The notes under the pieces were generated by a model. It was not told the DNA's origin. It did not search any database and saw only the letters and a list, made by a program, of their open reading frames with translations. DNA of 64,000 nt from Longimicrobium sp. (GTDB lineage Bacteria; Gemmatimonadota; Gemmatimonadetes; Longimicrobiales; Longimicrobiaceae): positions 1 through 64,000 of the forward strand of contig DASUYB010000143.1 of the NCBI GenBank assembly GCA_036377595.1, read 5' to 3'. This document shows positions 1-6,698 of this stretch, one piece after another. Both the position numbers and the translations under genes were made by a program. Each line of letters begins with the position of its first letter. Positions within the stretch are counted from its first letter, which is position 1.

Positions 1-54
1 CGTGCCTCCACAGTGCGGGCACGGCTCACTCTGCTTCGTGCGTTGGCGCGCCAT
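1..54 (-). CDS. N-terminus of a zinc-ribbon protein (partial)
   Basis: Only the first 18 codons are inside the window; the gene runs off the left edge. It reads M-A-R-Q-R-T-K-Q-S-E followed by PCPHCGGT, the first knuckle (CPxCG type) of a zinc ribbon. A purine-rich GGAGAGGGAG lies immediately before the ATG and can serve as ribosome binding site. The family cannot be determined from this stub. Confidence 0.55.
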   Translation of the reverse strand, partial: MARQRTKQSEPCPHCGGT

Positions 55-253
55 CTCCCTCTCCAGGCTTGGGGAAGCCAGCGAAACCCAGGCGCGAGAA
101 GCTATCTGTTCGATTCGTCCATGTCAAAGGGAGTCACTACCCACAGATCCTTCGGCCTGCAAGCTCCTGCGTCGACGCTGATTACGGTCTGACCGGCCTC
201 AGGATGACGTCCTTTCGGGCGTGACGGAGATGCATTCCAAGGAGAGCCGATGA

Positions 254-352
254 CCATCGCTGGAGAAGCGCGACGAGGCGCTGGCCGTCGAGCGCATGCG
301 CACGCACCTGGAAGGCGTCGAGGAGGTGCTGCGCCGGTGGAGCACCCGGTGA
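254..352 (+). pseudogene. possible remnant of a GntR-type regulator C-terminus
   Basis: This short frame has no start codon and is closed upstream by TGA at 251-253. It reads LEKRDEALAVERMRTHLEGV and then ends in an Arg/Trp-rich tail before TGA at 350-352. The pattern (acidic helix, M-R-x-H-L-x-G-V) resembles the last helix of FCD domains in GntR/FadR-type regulators. No DNA-binding or effector region is seen upstream, so at best this is a decayed fragment. It could also be a chance frame in GC-rich DNA. Confidence 0.25.
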
Positions 353-988
353 CGTGAAGTGCTGCGTGCTGAGTGCTGAGTGGCGGCGCGGCCGGCGAAC
401 TCTTGCGCGGCCGCGGGCTGGCCCCCTCCCCCGGCCCCTCCCCCGCTGCGCAGGGGAGGGGAGAACTCAGCGCCGAGAAGGCGTTGGCGCCGAGAGCGAG
501 CCACCCCGCCACGATCGCGGTGCACGTGAGTCTCGAGGTGCGGAATAAGTCTGAGCGGCAGACGGCACTAAACCCTCTCCCGTTATCGGGAGAGGGCGAG
601 CGCTCTAAGGCGCGGGGTGAGGGTGCCTGCGGCCGCGCCAGTCGTGCCACGACGGATCTTGGTGGGGATGTACGCCTACGCCGCGGACGCCGGGCGATGA
701 GGTACTTCACCAGGGGGCCGACAGATGGGGCGGTCCGCGCCGCGATGGACGGATCCGGCGCAGGACGGTCCGCCTCGGCGGGGGTTGACAGGGGAGATAG
801 ATTCGGGGACCGATCTGGCGGTGGAATCCGGCATTTCGCCGCGAAAAGTCCGGCGGGCCCTTTCGGAACATCAGGGAATTCGTTATTCTTAGGGCCTTCG
901 TTGGTGCGCGCCCTCGGGTGCGCTTCGGCGGCGAGTACGGTAACCAGCCGCTCGCCGCTTGCAGTCGGTGCCGGTTGTGGACAGCCAA
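353..988. other. non-coding stretch with two perfect hairpins
   Basis: No convincing gene is seen here. Two perfect inverted repeats stand out: CCCCTCCCC at 435-443 with GGGGAGGGG at 453-461, and CCCTCTCCCG at 573-582 with CGGGAGAGGG at 587-596 around a TTAT loop. They look like intergenic repeat or terminator-like hairpins. The 3' part must hold the promoter of the tRNA/rnpB block. TTGACA at 785-790 has no suitable -10 box 16-18 bp downstream, so no promoter is assigned. Confidence 0.5.
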
Positions 989-1072
989 GCTCCTGTGGCG
1001 GAACTGGTAGACGCGCTAGATTCAGGATCTAGTGGGCGCAAGCCCGTGGAGGTTCGAGTCCTCTCGGGAGCA
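989..1072 (+). tRNA. tRNA-Leu (anticodon CAG)
   Basis: The acceptor arm GCTCCTG pairs with CGGGAGC at 1065-1071, with A1072 as discriminator; CCA is not encoded. The D-loop contains CTGGTAGA. The anticodon stem CTAGA/TCTAG encloses TTCAGGA, placing CAG at 1023-1025. A long class-II variable arm (GGGC-GCAA-GCCC) and a T-loop TTCGAGT complete a leucine tRNA reading CUG. Confidence 0.97.
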
Positions 1073-1108
1073 CTGTCCGCGGCACGAACGCACCGGCTGG
1101 GTTGTGAT

Positions 1109-1192
1109 GCCCAGGTGCTGAAACTGGTAGACAGGCCAGACTAAGGATCTGGTGCCTTAACCGGCGTGGAGGTTCGAGTCCTCTCCTGGGCA
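1109..1192 (+). tRNA. tRNA-Leu (anticodon AAG)
   Basis: The acceptor arm GCCCAGG pairs perfectly with CCTGGGC at 1185-1191, followed by discriminator A1192. The D-arm CTG/CAG, class-II variable arm and T-loop TTCGAGT are intact. The anticodon stem CCAGA/TCTGG encloses CTAAGGA, so positions 34-36 are AAG. Bacterial CUU/CUC is normally read by a GAG tRNA. An A34 leucine tRNA is unusual and would need inosine formation or would read mainly CUU. It follows tRNA-Leu(CAG) by 36 nt, presumably in one transcript. Confidence 0.93.
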
Positions 1193-1211
1193 CTGCCTGA
1201 TTGAAAATACG

Positions 1212-1601
1212 GGTCGGGAGGCGAGTGAGGATCGCGGCGCGCCCTGAGCGCGTCGAGGAAAGTCCGAGCTCCGCAGGGCAGGGTGCCGGCTAACGGCCGG
1301 GCGCCGCAAGGCGACGGAAAGTGCCACAGAGAACAGACCGCCGATGGCCTCCGCTGGGGGCACAGGCAAGGGTGAAACGGTTGCGGTAAGAGCGCACCGC
1401 CCCGGCGGCAACGACGGGGGCAGGGCAAACCCCACCCGGAGCAAGGCCGAACAGGAACGAGGGGCGGCCCGCCCCGCGAAGGATCCAGGTCCTTCACAGT
1501 TCCGGGTAGGCCGCACGAGGCCGCCGGCAACGGCGGTCCCAGAGAAATGATCCTCGGCCCGGCAACGGGTCTACAGAACTCGGCTTATTCCGCCTCCCGC
1601 T
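1212..1601 (+). ncRNA. rnpB: RNase P RNA, bacterial type A
   Basis: This is the catalytic RNA that removes tRNA 5' leaders. Conserved blocks appear in order: GAGGAAAGTCCGAGCTCC near 1255, GGAAAGTGCCACAGAGAACA near 1316, GGTAAGAGCGCACCGC near 1384, GCAAGGCCGAACAGG near 1441, and ACAGAACTCGGCTTAT near 1572. The ends close by pairing CGGGAGGCG (1215-1223) with CGCCTCCCG (1591-1599), the P1 helix. It lies between tRNA genes, fitting its role in tRNA maturation. Confidence 0.96.
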
Positions 1602-1608
1602 CGACTGC

Positions 1609-1682
1609 GCGCCCGTAGCTCAGCTGGATAGAGCGCTAGCCTCCGGAGCTAGAGGTCACAGGTTCGAATCCTGTCGGGCGCA
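1609..1682 (+). tRNA. tRNA-Arg (anticodon CCG)
   Basis: The acceptor arm GCGCCCG pairs with CGGGCGC at 1675-1681; A1682 is the discriminator. The anticodon stem CTAGC/GCTAG encloses CTCCGGA, giving CCG at 1643-1645, which reads CGG. The T-loop TTCGAAT is standard. Its last 27-28 nt are repeated at 2986-3013, so this gene may be an integration target. Confidence 0.96.
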
Positions 1683-1695
1683 CTGAACGACATCA

Positions 1696-1737
1696 GAACC
1701 CCCGCGGTTGCTGCACTTGCAGCGGTCGCGGGGGTTC
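1696..1737 (+). terminator. hairpin terminator after the tRNA/rnpB block
   Basis: GAACCCCCGCG at 1696 pairs with CGCGGGGGTTC at 1727-1737, and the loop can pair further (TGC/GCA). No immediate U-run follows, but T-rich stretches occur 10-20 nt downstream. The position right after tRNA-Arg supports termination. Confidence 0.65.
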
Positions 1738-1847
1738 CTGCGTTTGGGCCTTTTTCGCGGCGTTCATATATTCGTCATCCGATCAGCGGATTTTCAGCAA
1801 GAGGACTCCGACTCGACGAGGGTACAGCGGGCCGATCGAGGCCGGAC

Positions 1848-2933
1848 GTGCGCCGCGGCCAGTCCCCGCAGCCGGCCTGCCCGCCGAAGCCCGGTGCCAT
1901 CACCTTCACGCGCATCCCGGCGGTGGGCCTCCTGAACGACCTGCACCGCCCGCTCCTGCGGCTGCTGGACGAGCGGACGAGCTTCGGAGAGGTGAGAAGC
2001 GCGGCGCAAGCGCTGTATGCGCGGCTCGCGGACGCCGCGGGGCTGGACGCCGGCGCGGCCGACCCGCGCCGGGAAGGGACCGGCACCAGCGCCGGGCGCG
2101 CCATTTCGCCGGTGGAGGCCGCGCGCTGCGTCCTGGATTTCTGGCGCACGGCGGCGTTCCTGCGCGGCGTGCTCGCCGCGCTCGAGGCGGCGCGAGGGCG
2201 CTTCCGGGAGACGCTGGAGGTGGTCTACGCGGGGACCGGCCCCTTCGCAACGCTCCTGCTTCCGCTGCTTCCGAGCCTCGCGCCGCGGGGCCTGCGCGTC
2301 ACCCTGATCGACCTGCACGGCCGGTCGACGGAGAGCGTGAGGCGGCTGGTGGCGGCGGTGGGCGTGGAGAGCACGGTGGCGGCGGTGGTGACCGCGGACG
2401 CCGCGAGGTACCGCCACGGCCGCGCCATCCATGTCGTCATCGCCGAGACGATGCAGCGGGCGCTGGAGAACGAGCCGCAGGTGGCGGTGTCGCGCAACCT
2501 GGCGGCGCAGCTCGCGCCGGGCGGAATCCTCGTCCCCGAGCGGGTTTCCGTACACCTGGGAACGTGGAGCATCGGGCAGCCCCGCGCGGGGCGGGAACGC
2601 CAGGTGGAACTGCTCCGGCTGCGCAGCAGCGTCGGGCGCGCGCCGCCGCGGATCCTCGGCGGCGGCCGGATGGTGACGGTCCCTCGCCCGCGCGGGAACG
2701 AGGGGCTTGCATTGCTCACCCGGGTGCGCGTGTTCGGCTGCCATCGCCTGGACGTGAACGACAGCGCGATCACCCTCCCGCGGGAGGTGCCGGCCCTCCT
2801 GGTTCACGCCGGCCGCCCGGTCCACGCGCGCTACGCCGTGGGGACACGGCCGGGCTTCACCTTTGCTCCCATGAGCGAGGGCGGCACGTCCCCATGGGCA
2901 GGGCATGACGGACGACCCGTCTGCATCGGGTGA
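1848..2933 (+). CDS. SAM-dependent methyltransferase-like protein
   Basis: The 361-aa product starts with GTG at 1848. The middle resembles a class I methyltransferase: a glycine-containing motif VVYAGTGPFATLLLPLL near residue 127, an acidic strand end (LIDLHGR) and a later HVVIAETMQRAL segment followed by LAPGGILVPE, typical of strand 4 and the PGG turn. The target is unknown. It is the only substantial gene between tRNA-Arg and the repeated tRNA 3' end at 2986-3013, so it may be cargo of a small integrated segment. The N-terminal 17 residues are poorly supported and a later start is possible. Confidence 0.6.
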   Translation: MRRGQSPQPACPPKPGAITFTRIPAVGLLNDLHRPLLRLLDERTSFGEVRSAAQALYARLADAAGLDAGAADPRREGTGTSAGRAISPVEAARCVLDFWRTAAFLRGVLAALEAARGRFRETLEVVYAGTGPFATLLLPLLPSLAPRGLRVTLIDLHGRSTESVRRLVAAVGVESTVAAVVTADAARYRHGRAIHVVIAETMQRALENEPQVAVSRNLAAQLAPGGILVPERVSVHLGTWSIGQPRAGRERQVELLRLRSSVGRAPPRILGGGRMVTVPRPRGNEGLALLTRVRVFGCHRLDVNDSAITLPREVPALLVHAGRPVHARYAVGTRPGFTFAPMSEGGTSPWAGHDGRPVCIG

Positions 2934-2985
2934 GCTTTAGGAGATTCTACCGGGAGGCGGGCGGGAGAGTACCTGGAGCCGAAGA

Positions 2986-3013
2986 TCACAGGTTCGAATC
3001 CTGTCCGGCGCAC
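2986..3013 (+). repeat. duplicated 3' end of tRNA-Arg (att-like site)
   Basis: These 28 nt match 1656-1683, the T-arm, 3' acceptor strand and next base of tRNA-Arg(CCG), with one mismatch (G to C in the acceptor). The sequence upstream does not fold into a tRNA. A displaced tRNA 3' end in direct orientation is the classic footprint of site-specific integration. The enclosed 1.3 kb carries no recognisable integrase, so any element is decayed or was mobilised in trans. Confidence 0.65.
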
Positions 3014-3043
3014 TCGCATCACCTCAGAGCCTCCGCCGACTCG

Positions 3044-4045
3044 ATGGACGTCCTCGTACTCTCCCAGGCGCAGGTCCAGGCACTGCTTCCGATGCCCGAC
3101 TGCATGGATGCCGTCGCCGGCGCATTGCGGGCGCTCTCCGCCGGCGACGCGCGGCTGCCGCTCCGCACCGTCGTGCCGCTTCCGGACGGCCGCGGCGTGT
3201 TCGGCGCGATGCCCGCCTGGGTCGGGGAGCCCGCGACGCTCGGGATCAAGGTGATCACCGTCTTTCCCGGGAACGAGGGGTCGCGGCTGGACTCCCACCA
3301 GGGGGCGGTGCTCCTCTTCGATCCCGAAGACGGCCGTCTGCTGGCGGTGCTCGACGCCAGCTCCATCACGGCCATACGCACCGCCGCCGCCTCGGGGGTC
3401 GCCACGCGGGCGCTGGCGCGCGAGGGCCCGGCCGACCTCGCGCTGCTGGGGGCGGGCGTTCAGGCGCTGACGCACCTGGAGGCGATGCGCGCGGCACGGC
3501 CGCTGGCGCGCATCCGCGTCTGGAGCCGCCGCGCCGAGCGGGCGCACGCCTTCGCCCGGACCGCGCGCGAGCGCCTGGGAGAGACGGCGGAGCCGGTCGA
3601 GCGGGCGGAAGACGCGGTGCGGGGTGCTTCGCTGGTGTGCACGGTCACCTCGTCCCGTGAGCCGGTGCTGCGCGGCGAGTGGCTGGCGCCGGGAGCGCAC
3701 GTGAACGCGGTGGGCGCCAGCCAGCGGACGGCGCGCGAGCTCGACGCCGAGGCGGTGCGCCGGGCCCGGCTCTTCGTGGACCGGCGCGAGTCGGCGCTGG
3801 CCGAGGCCGGCGACTTCCTCCAGGCCCGCGACGAGGGCGTGGTGGGGGATGACCACATCGTCGCCGAGCTCGGCGAGGTCCTGCTCGGCCGCAGCCCGGG
3901 GCGGCGGTCGCCCGAGGAGATCACCCTCTTCAAGTCCGTGGGAGTGGCCGTGGAGGACCTCGCGGCCGCACGCCTGGTCTACGCGCGGGCGATGGCCGCC
4001 GGCACCGGGACGCGCCTCGAGCTGGGCGGCGAGCGCGGCGACTGA
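3044..4045 (+). CDS. ornithine cyclodeaminase / mu-crystallin family protein
   Basis: The 333-aa product has the whole family architecture: an N-terminal substrate-binding half (LPLRTVVPLP..., GIKVITVFPGN, SHQGAVLLFD) and a Rossmann half beginning at DLALLGAGVQALTHLEAM for NAD(P). Members are ornithine cyclodeaminases, alanine dehydrogenases or ketimine reductases, so the substrate is not fixed by sequence. Start ATG 3044 gives the family-typical beginning VLVLSQAQV; longer upstream frames run through the tRNA fragment. A PLP-dependent dehydratase gene follows after 58 bp. This pairing also occurs in amino-acid and ectoine catabolism. Confidence 0.9.
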   Translation: MDVLVLSQAQVQALLPMPDCMDAVAGALRALSAGDARLPLRTVVPLPDGRGVFGAMPAWVGEPATLGIKVITVFPGNEGSRLDSHQGAVLLFDPEDGRLLAVLDASSITAIRTAAASGVATRALAREGPADLALLGAGVQALTHLEAMRAARPLARIRVWSRRAERAHAFARTARERLGETAEPVERAEDAVRGASLVCTVTSSREPVLRGEWLAPGAHVNAVGASQRTARELDAEAVRRARLFVDRRESALAEAGDFLQARDEGVVGDDHIVAELGEVLLGRSPGRRSPEEITLFKSVGVAVEDLAAARLVYARAMAAGTGTRLELGGERGD

Positions 4046-4103
4046 GAAAGGCGGCCGCACGTACGCCGCGGCACGGCCACGTTCGAACGTTCACGGAGGC
4101 AGC

Positions 4104-5078
4104 ATGCCGGCAGCGGTCCACGAGCTCTCCGCCCCCACCCTCGACGAGGTGCGCGACGCGGCGCGGCAGCTGCGGGGTGTGGCGGTGCGCACGCCGCTGG
4201 TACGGCTCCACCTCCCGGCCGGTGCGCCCGAGGTGTGGCTGAAGCTCGAGAACCTGCAGCCGATCGGCTCGTTCAAGCTGCGCGGCGCCGGCAACGTGAT
4301 GCTGAGCGCGCCGCGCGACCTGCTGCGGCGCGGCGTCTACACCGCCAGCGCCGGCAACATGGCACAGGGCGTGGCGTGGCTGGCGCGCGAGTTCGGCGTG
4401 CCCTGTACGGTGGTGGTCCCCGACCACGCCCCACAGGCCAAGCTGGCGGCCATCGAGCGGCTCGGCGGCCGCATGGTGAAGGTCCCGTTCGACCGCTGGT
4501 GGCAGGTGCTGGTGGAGCACGAGTACCCCGGCATCGAGGGGGTCTTCGTGCACCCGGTGTCGGATCGGGCGGTGATGGCCGGCAACGGCACCGTGGCGCT
4601 GGAGATCTTCGAGGACCTGCCGGACGCCGACGCGATCCTGGTCCCCTACGGCGGCGGCGGGCTGTCGGTGGGGATCGCCGCGGCCACGCGCGCGCTGCGG
4701 CCCGAGGCGAAGGTGTATGCCTGCGAGGTGGAGACGGCCGCGCCGCTGCGGGCCTCGCTGGCGGAGGGGAAAGCGGTGGCGTGCGAGTACGTCGCCAGCT
4801 TCGTGGACGGAATCGGGGGGAAGAGCGTGCTCACCGAGATCTGGCCGCTGGCCAGCACGCTGCTGTCGGGTGCGCTGACGGTCTCGCTCGAAGAGGTCGC
4901 GGCCGCGATCCGGCTGCTGGTGGAGCGGACCCGCGTGGTGGCGGAGGGAGCGGGCGCTGCTTCCGTCGCCGCGGCGCTCAAGGGTGTCGCGGACGCGCGG
5001 CGGGTCGTGTGCGTGGTCTCGGGCGGCAACATCGACCCGGCGAAGCTCGCCCGGATTCTCATGGGCGAGCTGCCCTAG
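4104..5078 (+). CDS. PLP-dependent threonine/serine dehydratase family protein
   Basis: This 324-aa fold-type II PLP enzyme has the Schiff-base lysine in SFKLRGA (near residue 56), the phosphate-binding loop YGGGGLSVG and the C-terminal SGGNID motif of threonine deaminases. There is no C-terminal ACT regulatory domain, so it resembles catabolic or biodegradative types. GGAGG at 4095-4099 positions ATG 4104. With the upstream ornithine cyclodeaminase homologue it probably forms a two-gene amino-acid catabolic operon ending at the terminator at 5096. Substrate specificity (Thr, Ser, hydroxyectoine-type) is not decidable here. Confidence 0.88.
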   Translation: MPAAVHELSAPTLDEVRDAARQLRGVAVRTPLVRLHLPAGAPEVWLKLENLQPIGSFKLRGAGNVMLSAPRDLLRRGVYTASAGNMAQGVAWLAREFGVPCTVVVPDHAPQAKLAAIERLGGRMVKVPFDRWWQVLVEHEYPGIEGVFVHPVSDRAVMAGNGTVALEIFEDLPDADAILVPYGGGGLSVGIAAATRALRPEAKVYACEVETAAPLRASLAEGKAVACEYVASFVDGIGGKSVLTEIWPLASTLLSGALTVSLEEVAAAIRLLVERTRVVAEGAGAASVAAALKGVADARRVVCVVSGGNIDPAKLARILMGELP

Positions 5079-5095
5079 ACGGCAGATCAACCTCG

Positions 5096-5128
5096 AAGCC
5101 CCGCTGCGCTCCTGCAGCGGGGCTTTCT
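5096..5128 (+). terminator. intrinsic terminator of the ocd-dehydratase operon
   Basis: AAGCCCCGCTG at 5096-5106 pairs with CAGCGGGGCTT at 5115-5125, followed by TTCTCGTG. It begins 18 nt after the dehydratase stop. Confidence 0.85.
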
Positions 5129-5460
5129 CGTGTCTGCGATTTTGCCCAATCGCCCTGTCCGGTGAAGTCGCGAAGACTCTACCAAAGGAGGAAGGAATGT
5201 CATTCCGAAGGCGCTGCGCCGCCCTGTCTTCCATGCCGAAGCCGTGGCGCCTGAGGAATCTGTGGCCGGCTTCCGAGCCACAGGCCGCCTGACGCTCGGA
5301 TGCATGCCACAGATTCCGCCGCGCGCCTGGCGCGAGCTGTTCGGCTACACCTGGACGGACGCGGATTCGGCGCATGTCGCAATGGTCCAGGCGGCGCGGG
5401 CGCGGAAGATCGCCGCGCCTGCGAACACGTTGATTCTGTTGGGTTGACGGGAGATGCTCA
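5129..5460. other. intergenic region with an inverted repeat and a possible gene remnant
   Basis: The main structure is GGAATCTGTGGC (5255-5266) with its inverted copy GCCACAGATTCC (5306-5317), plus internal complementarity, resembling a dispersed intergenic repeat. A short plus-strand frame ending at 5447 contains RELFGYTWTDADSAHVAMV and could be a decayed gene tail, but has no supported start. Nothing else is recognised. Confidence 0.45.
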
Positions 5461-5481
5461 TTGATCCAAATTTTGGATCAA
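5461..5481. promoter_or_regulatory. palindromic operator before the MNT/HEPN module
   Basis: The 10-bp arm TTGATCCAAA is followed after one T by its exact reverse complement TTTGGATCAA. It lies 20 bp before the start of the MNT-domain gene, which carries its own winged-helix region, so it is a likely autoregulatory operator. Its AT-rich sequence stands out in this GC-rich DNA. Confidence 0.65.
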
Positions 5482-5501
5482 ACCTTGATGCGAGGTGGTG
5501 A

Positions 5502-6125
5502 TTGTCGCGAAAGCCAGTGAGGGGGATGGAGAGGAGTGGACTGAGCGAGCTGCTGGCTTCGGCGGCGCTGGCCCGTCTGGTGGTGCACTTCGCGCTGAAT
5601 CCCGGGCGTATCGAGCACGTGCGCGCGCTCCAGCGCCGCTCCGGGCTCTCGATGAGCTCGCTGAACCGGGAGCTGAGACGGCTGGAGAGCCGCGGTCTCG
5701 TCGAGCGCGTCGATGCCGGAGGCCGGACGCTCTATCGCGCGGCGGATGCGCATCCTGCGTGGAAGACGCTTCGCCAGCTCGTCCGCGACTTCGCCGATCC
5801 CGCGGAAGTCGTCACCGAGGCGCTCGCGGGCATGCCGGGGATCGAGGCCGCGTTCGTCTTCGGCTCGTTCGCGCGTGGAGATGCGCGCGAGGACAGCGAC
5901 GTGGACGTGCTGGTGGTCGGCGACGCCGCGGCCGCGGGCGACGTGGGCCGCCAGGCGGCGGAAGCATCCGTGCTGCTGGGCCGCCCCGTCGAGGTGCGCG
6001 CCTACACGCGCGAGAAGCTCAGGCGGCAGCTCGCGGCGGGCAATGCCGTGCTCCAGCGCATCCTCTCCGGCCCCAAGCGCTGGCTGGTGGGCGACGAGGA
6101 CCATCTCGCGGAGGCTGCACAATGA
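5502..6125 (+). CDS. winged-helix / MNT-type nucleotidyltransferase (antitoxin-like)
   Basis: The 207-aa protein has two parts. Residues 1-90 form a winged-helix segment (ALQRRSGLSMSSLNRELRRL, then a wing with GGRTLYRA). Residues 105-190 carry the minimal nucleotidyltransferase signature FGSFARGDAREDSDVDVLVV, with the GSxxRG...DxD metal-binding residues intact. Such MNT proteins act as antitoxins, often by AMPylating the partner HEPN toxin. A TTG start at 5502 is preceded by GAGG at good spacing; ATG 5526 is an alternative. Its TGA overlaps the ATG of the HEPN frame, as in HEPN/MNT operons. Confidence 0.82.
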   Translation: MSRKPVRGMERSGLSELLASAALARLVVHFALNPGRIEHVRALQRRSGLSMSSLNRELRRLESRGLVERVDAGGRTLYRAADAHPAWKTLRQLVRDFADPAEVVTEALAGMPGIEAAFVFGSFARGDAREDSDVDVLVVGDAAAAGDVGRQAAEASVLLGRPVEVRAYTREKLRRQLAAGNAVLQRILSGPKRWLVGDEDHLAEAAQ

Positions 6126-6597
6126 ACTCGCAACGCATCGAGCGGCTGATCGAGTCGCGTAGCTTGGAAGAGGTTCACGGGGACGATGCGGAGAGATTGC
6201 CGCGATCTGGGCCGCCGCGCTGCGCGAGTGGTCGGATGCATCCGTCGCGGGACTGAGCGTCGCGGGCGCGTTCATGCACGTGTACCAGGCGGCGTTCCGT
6301 GCGGCCTCCGCGCTGGTCCGCGCAGCGGGTTATCGCATTCGCGGGGCCGTGGGCGGCCATCACTACGCCACGTTCTATGCCGCCGGGGCGCTTGGGGACG
6401 ACGATCTCGAGCGCGCCGCGGACGCGCTGCAGAACGTCCGGGGCGGGCGCCACGCCGCGCTGTACGGTGACGACGAAGAGTTGGAGCCGGAGGATCTCGA
6501 AGCAGCCCGCGAGCACGTTGCACGACTGCTCGCGCTCGTCCATTCCGCTTTAGTCGCTCAACGTCCGAGCTTGGCCGGACAACTCCATCCGCCCTGA
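6122..6597 (+). pseudogene. HEPN-domain toxin gene, frameshifted
   Basis: The frame from ATG 6122 reads MNSQRIERLIESRSLEEVHG and soon leaves the coding frame. A second frame, offset by two bases, continues GEIAAIWAAALREW and the HEPN helices up to the stop at 6597. Removing one AG from GAGAGATT near 6190-6197 restores a single ~157-residue protein. The HEPN R-x5-H motif is visible as RGAVGGHH. HEPN proteins are RNA-cleaving toxins silenced by the MNT partner. Here the toxin appears inactivated unless frameshifting occurs or this is a sequencing error. An internal ATG at 6274 could give a truncated product. Confidence 0.75.
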
Positions 6598-6623
6598 GAA
6601 AAGACCTCGGAAAAGTTGGCTCG

Positions 6624-6678
6624 CGCAGAACAGCAGAGGCAGCGGAGAAATCACCTCTGCTGCCTCTGCTGCTCTGCG
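6624..6678. terminator. long hairpin between convergent genes
   Basis: CGCAGAACAGCAGAGGCAG pairs with CTGCCTCTGCTGCTCTGCG with few interruptions. It lies between the end of the HEPN frame and the end of the minus-strand glycosyltransferase gene, so it can terminate both. It resembles the hairpins at 45411 and 60157. Confidence 0.7.
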
Positions 6679-6698
6679 TGAGATCTGCTGTTTCGGAT

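Noticed and set aside
785-790. TTGACA as -35 box of the tRNA/rnpB block
   Set aside because: No -10-like hexamer 16-18 bp downstream (GACCGA there).
2940-3013. A complete second tRNA-Arg
   Set aside because: Only the T-arm and 3' acceptor strand match; no D-arm, anticodon arm or 5' acceptor strand can be folded.
3044-5078. Ectoine-utilisation eutC/eutB assignment for the cyclodeaminase/dehydratase pair
   Set aside because: The pair fits the families, but no other ectoine gene is nearby, so a specific assignment is not supported.
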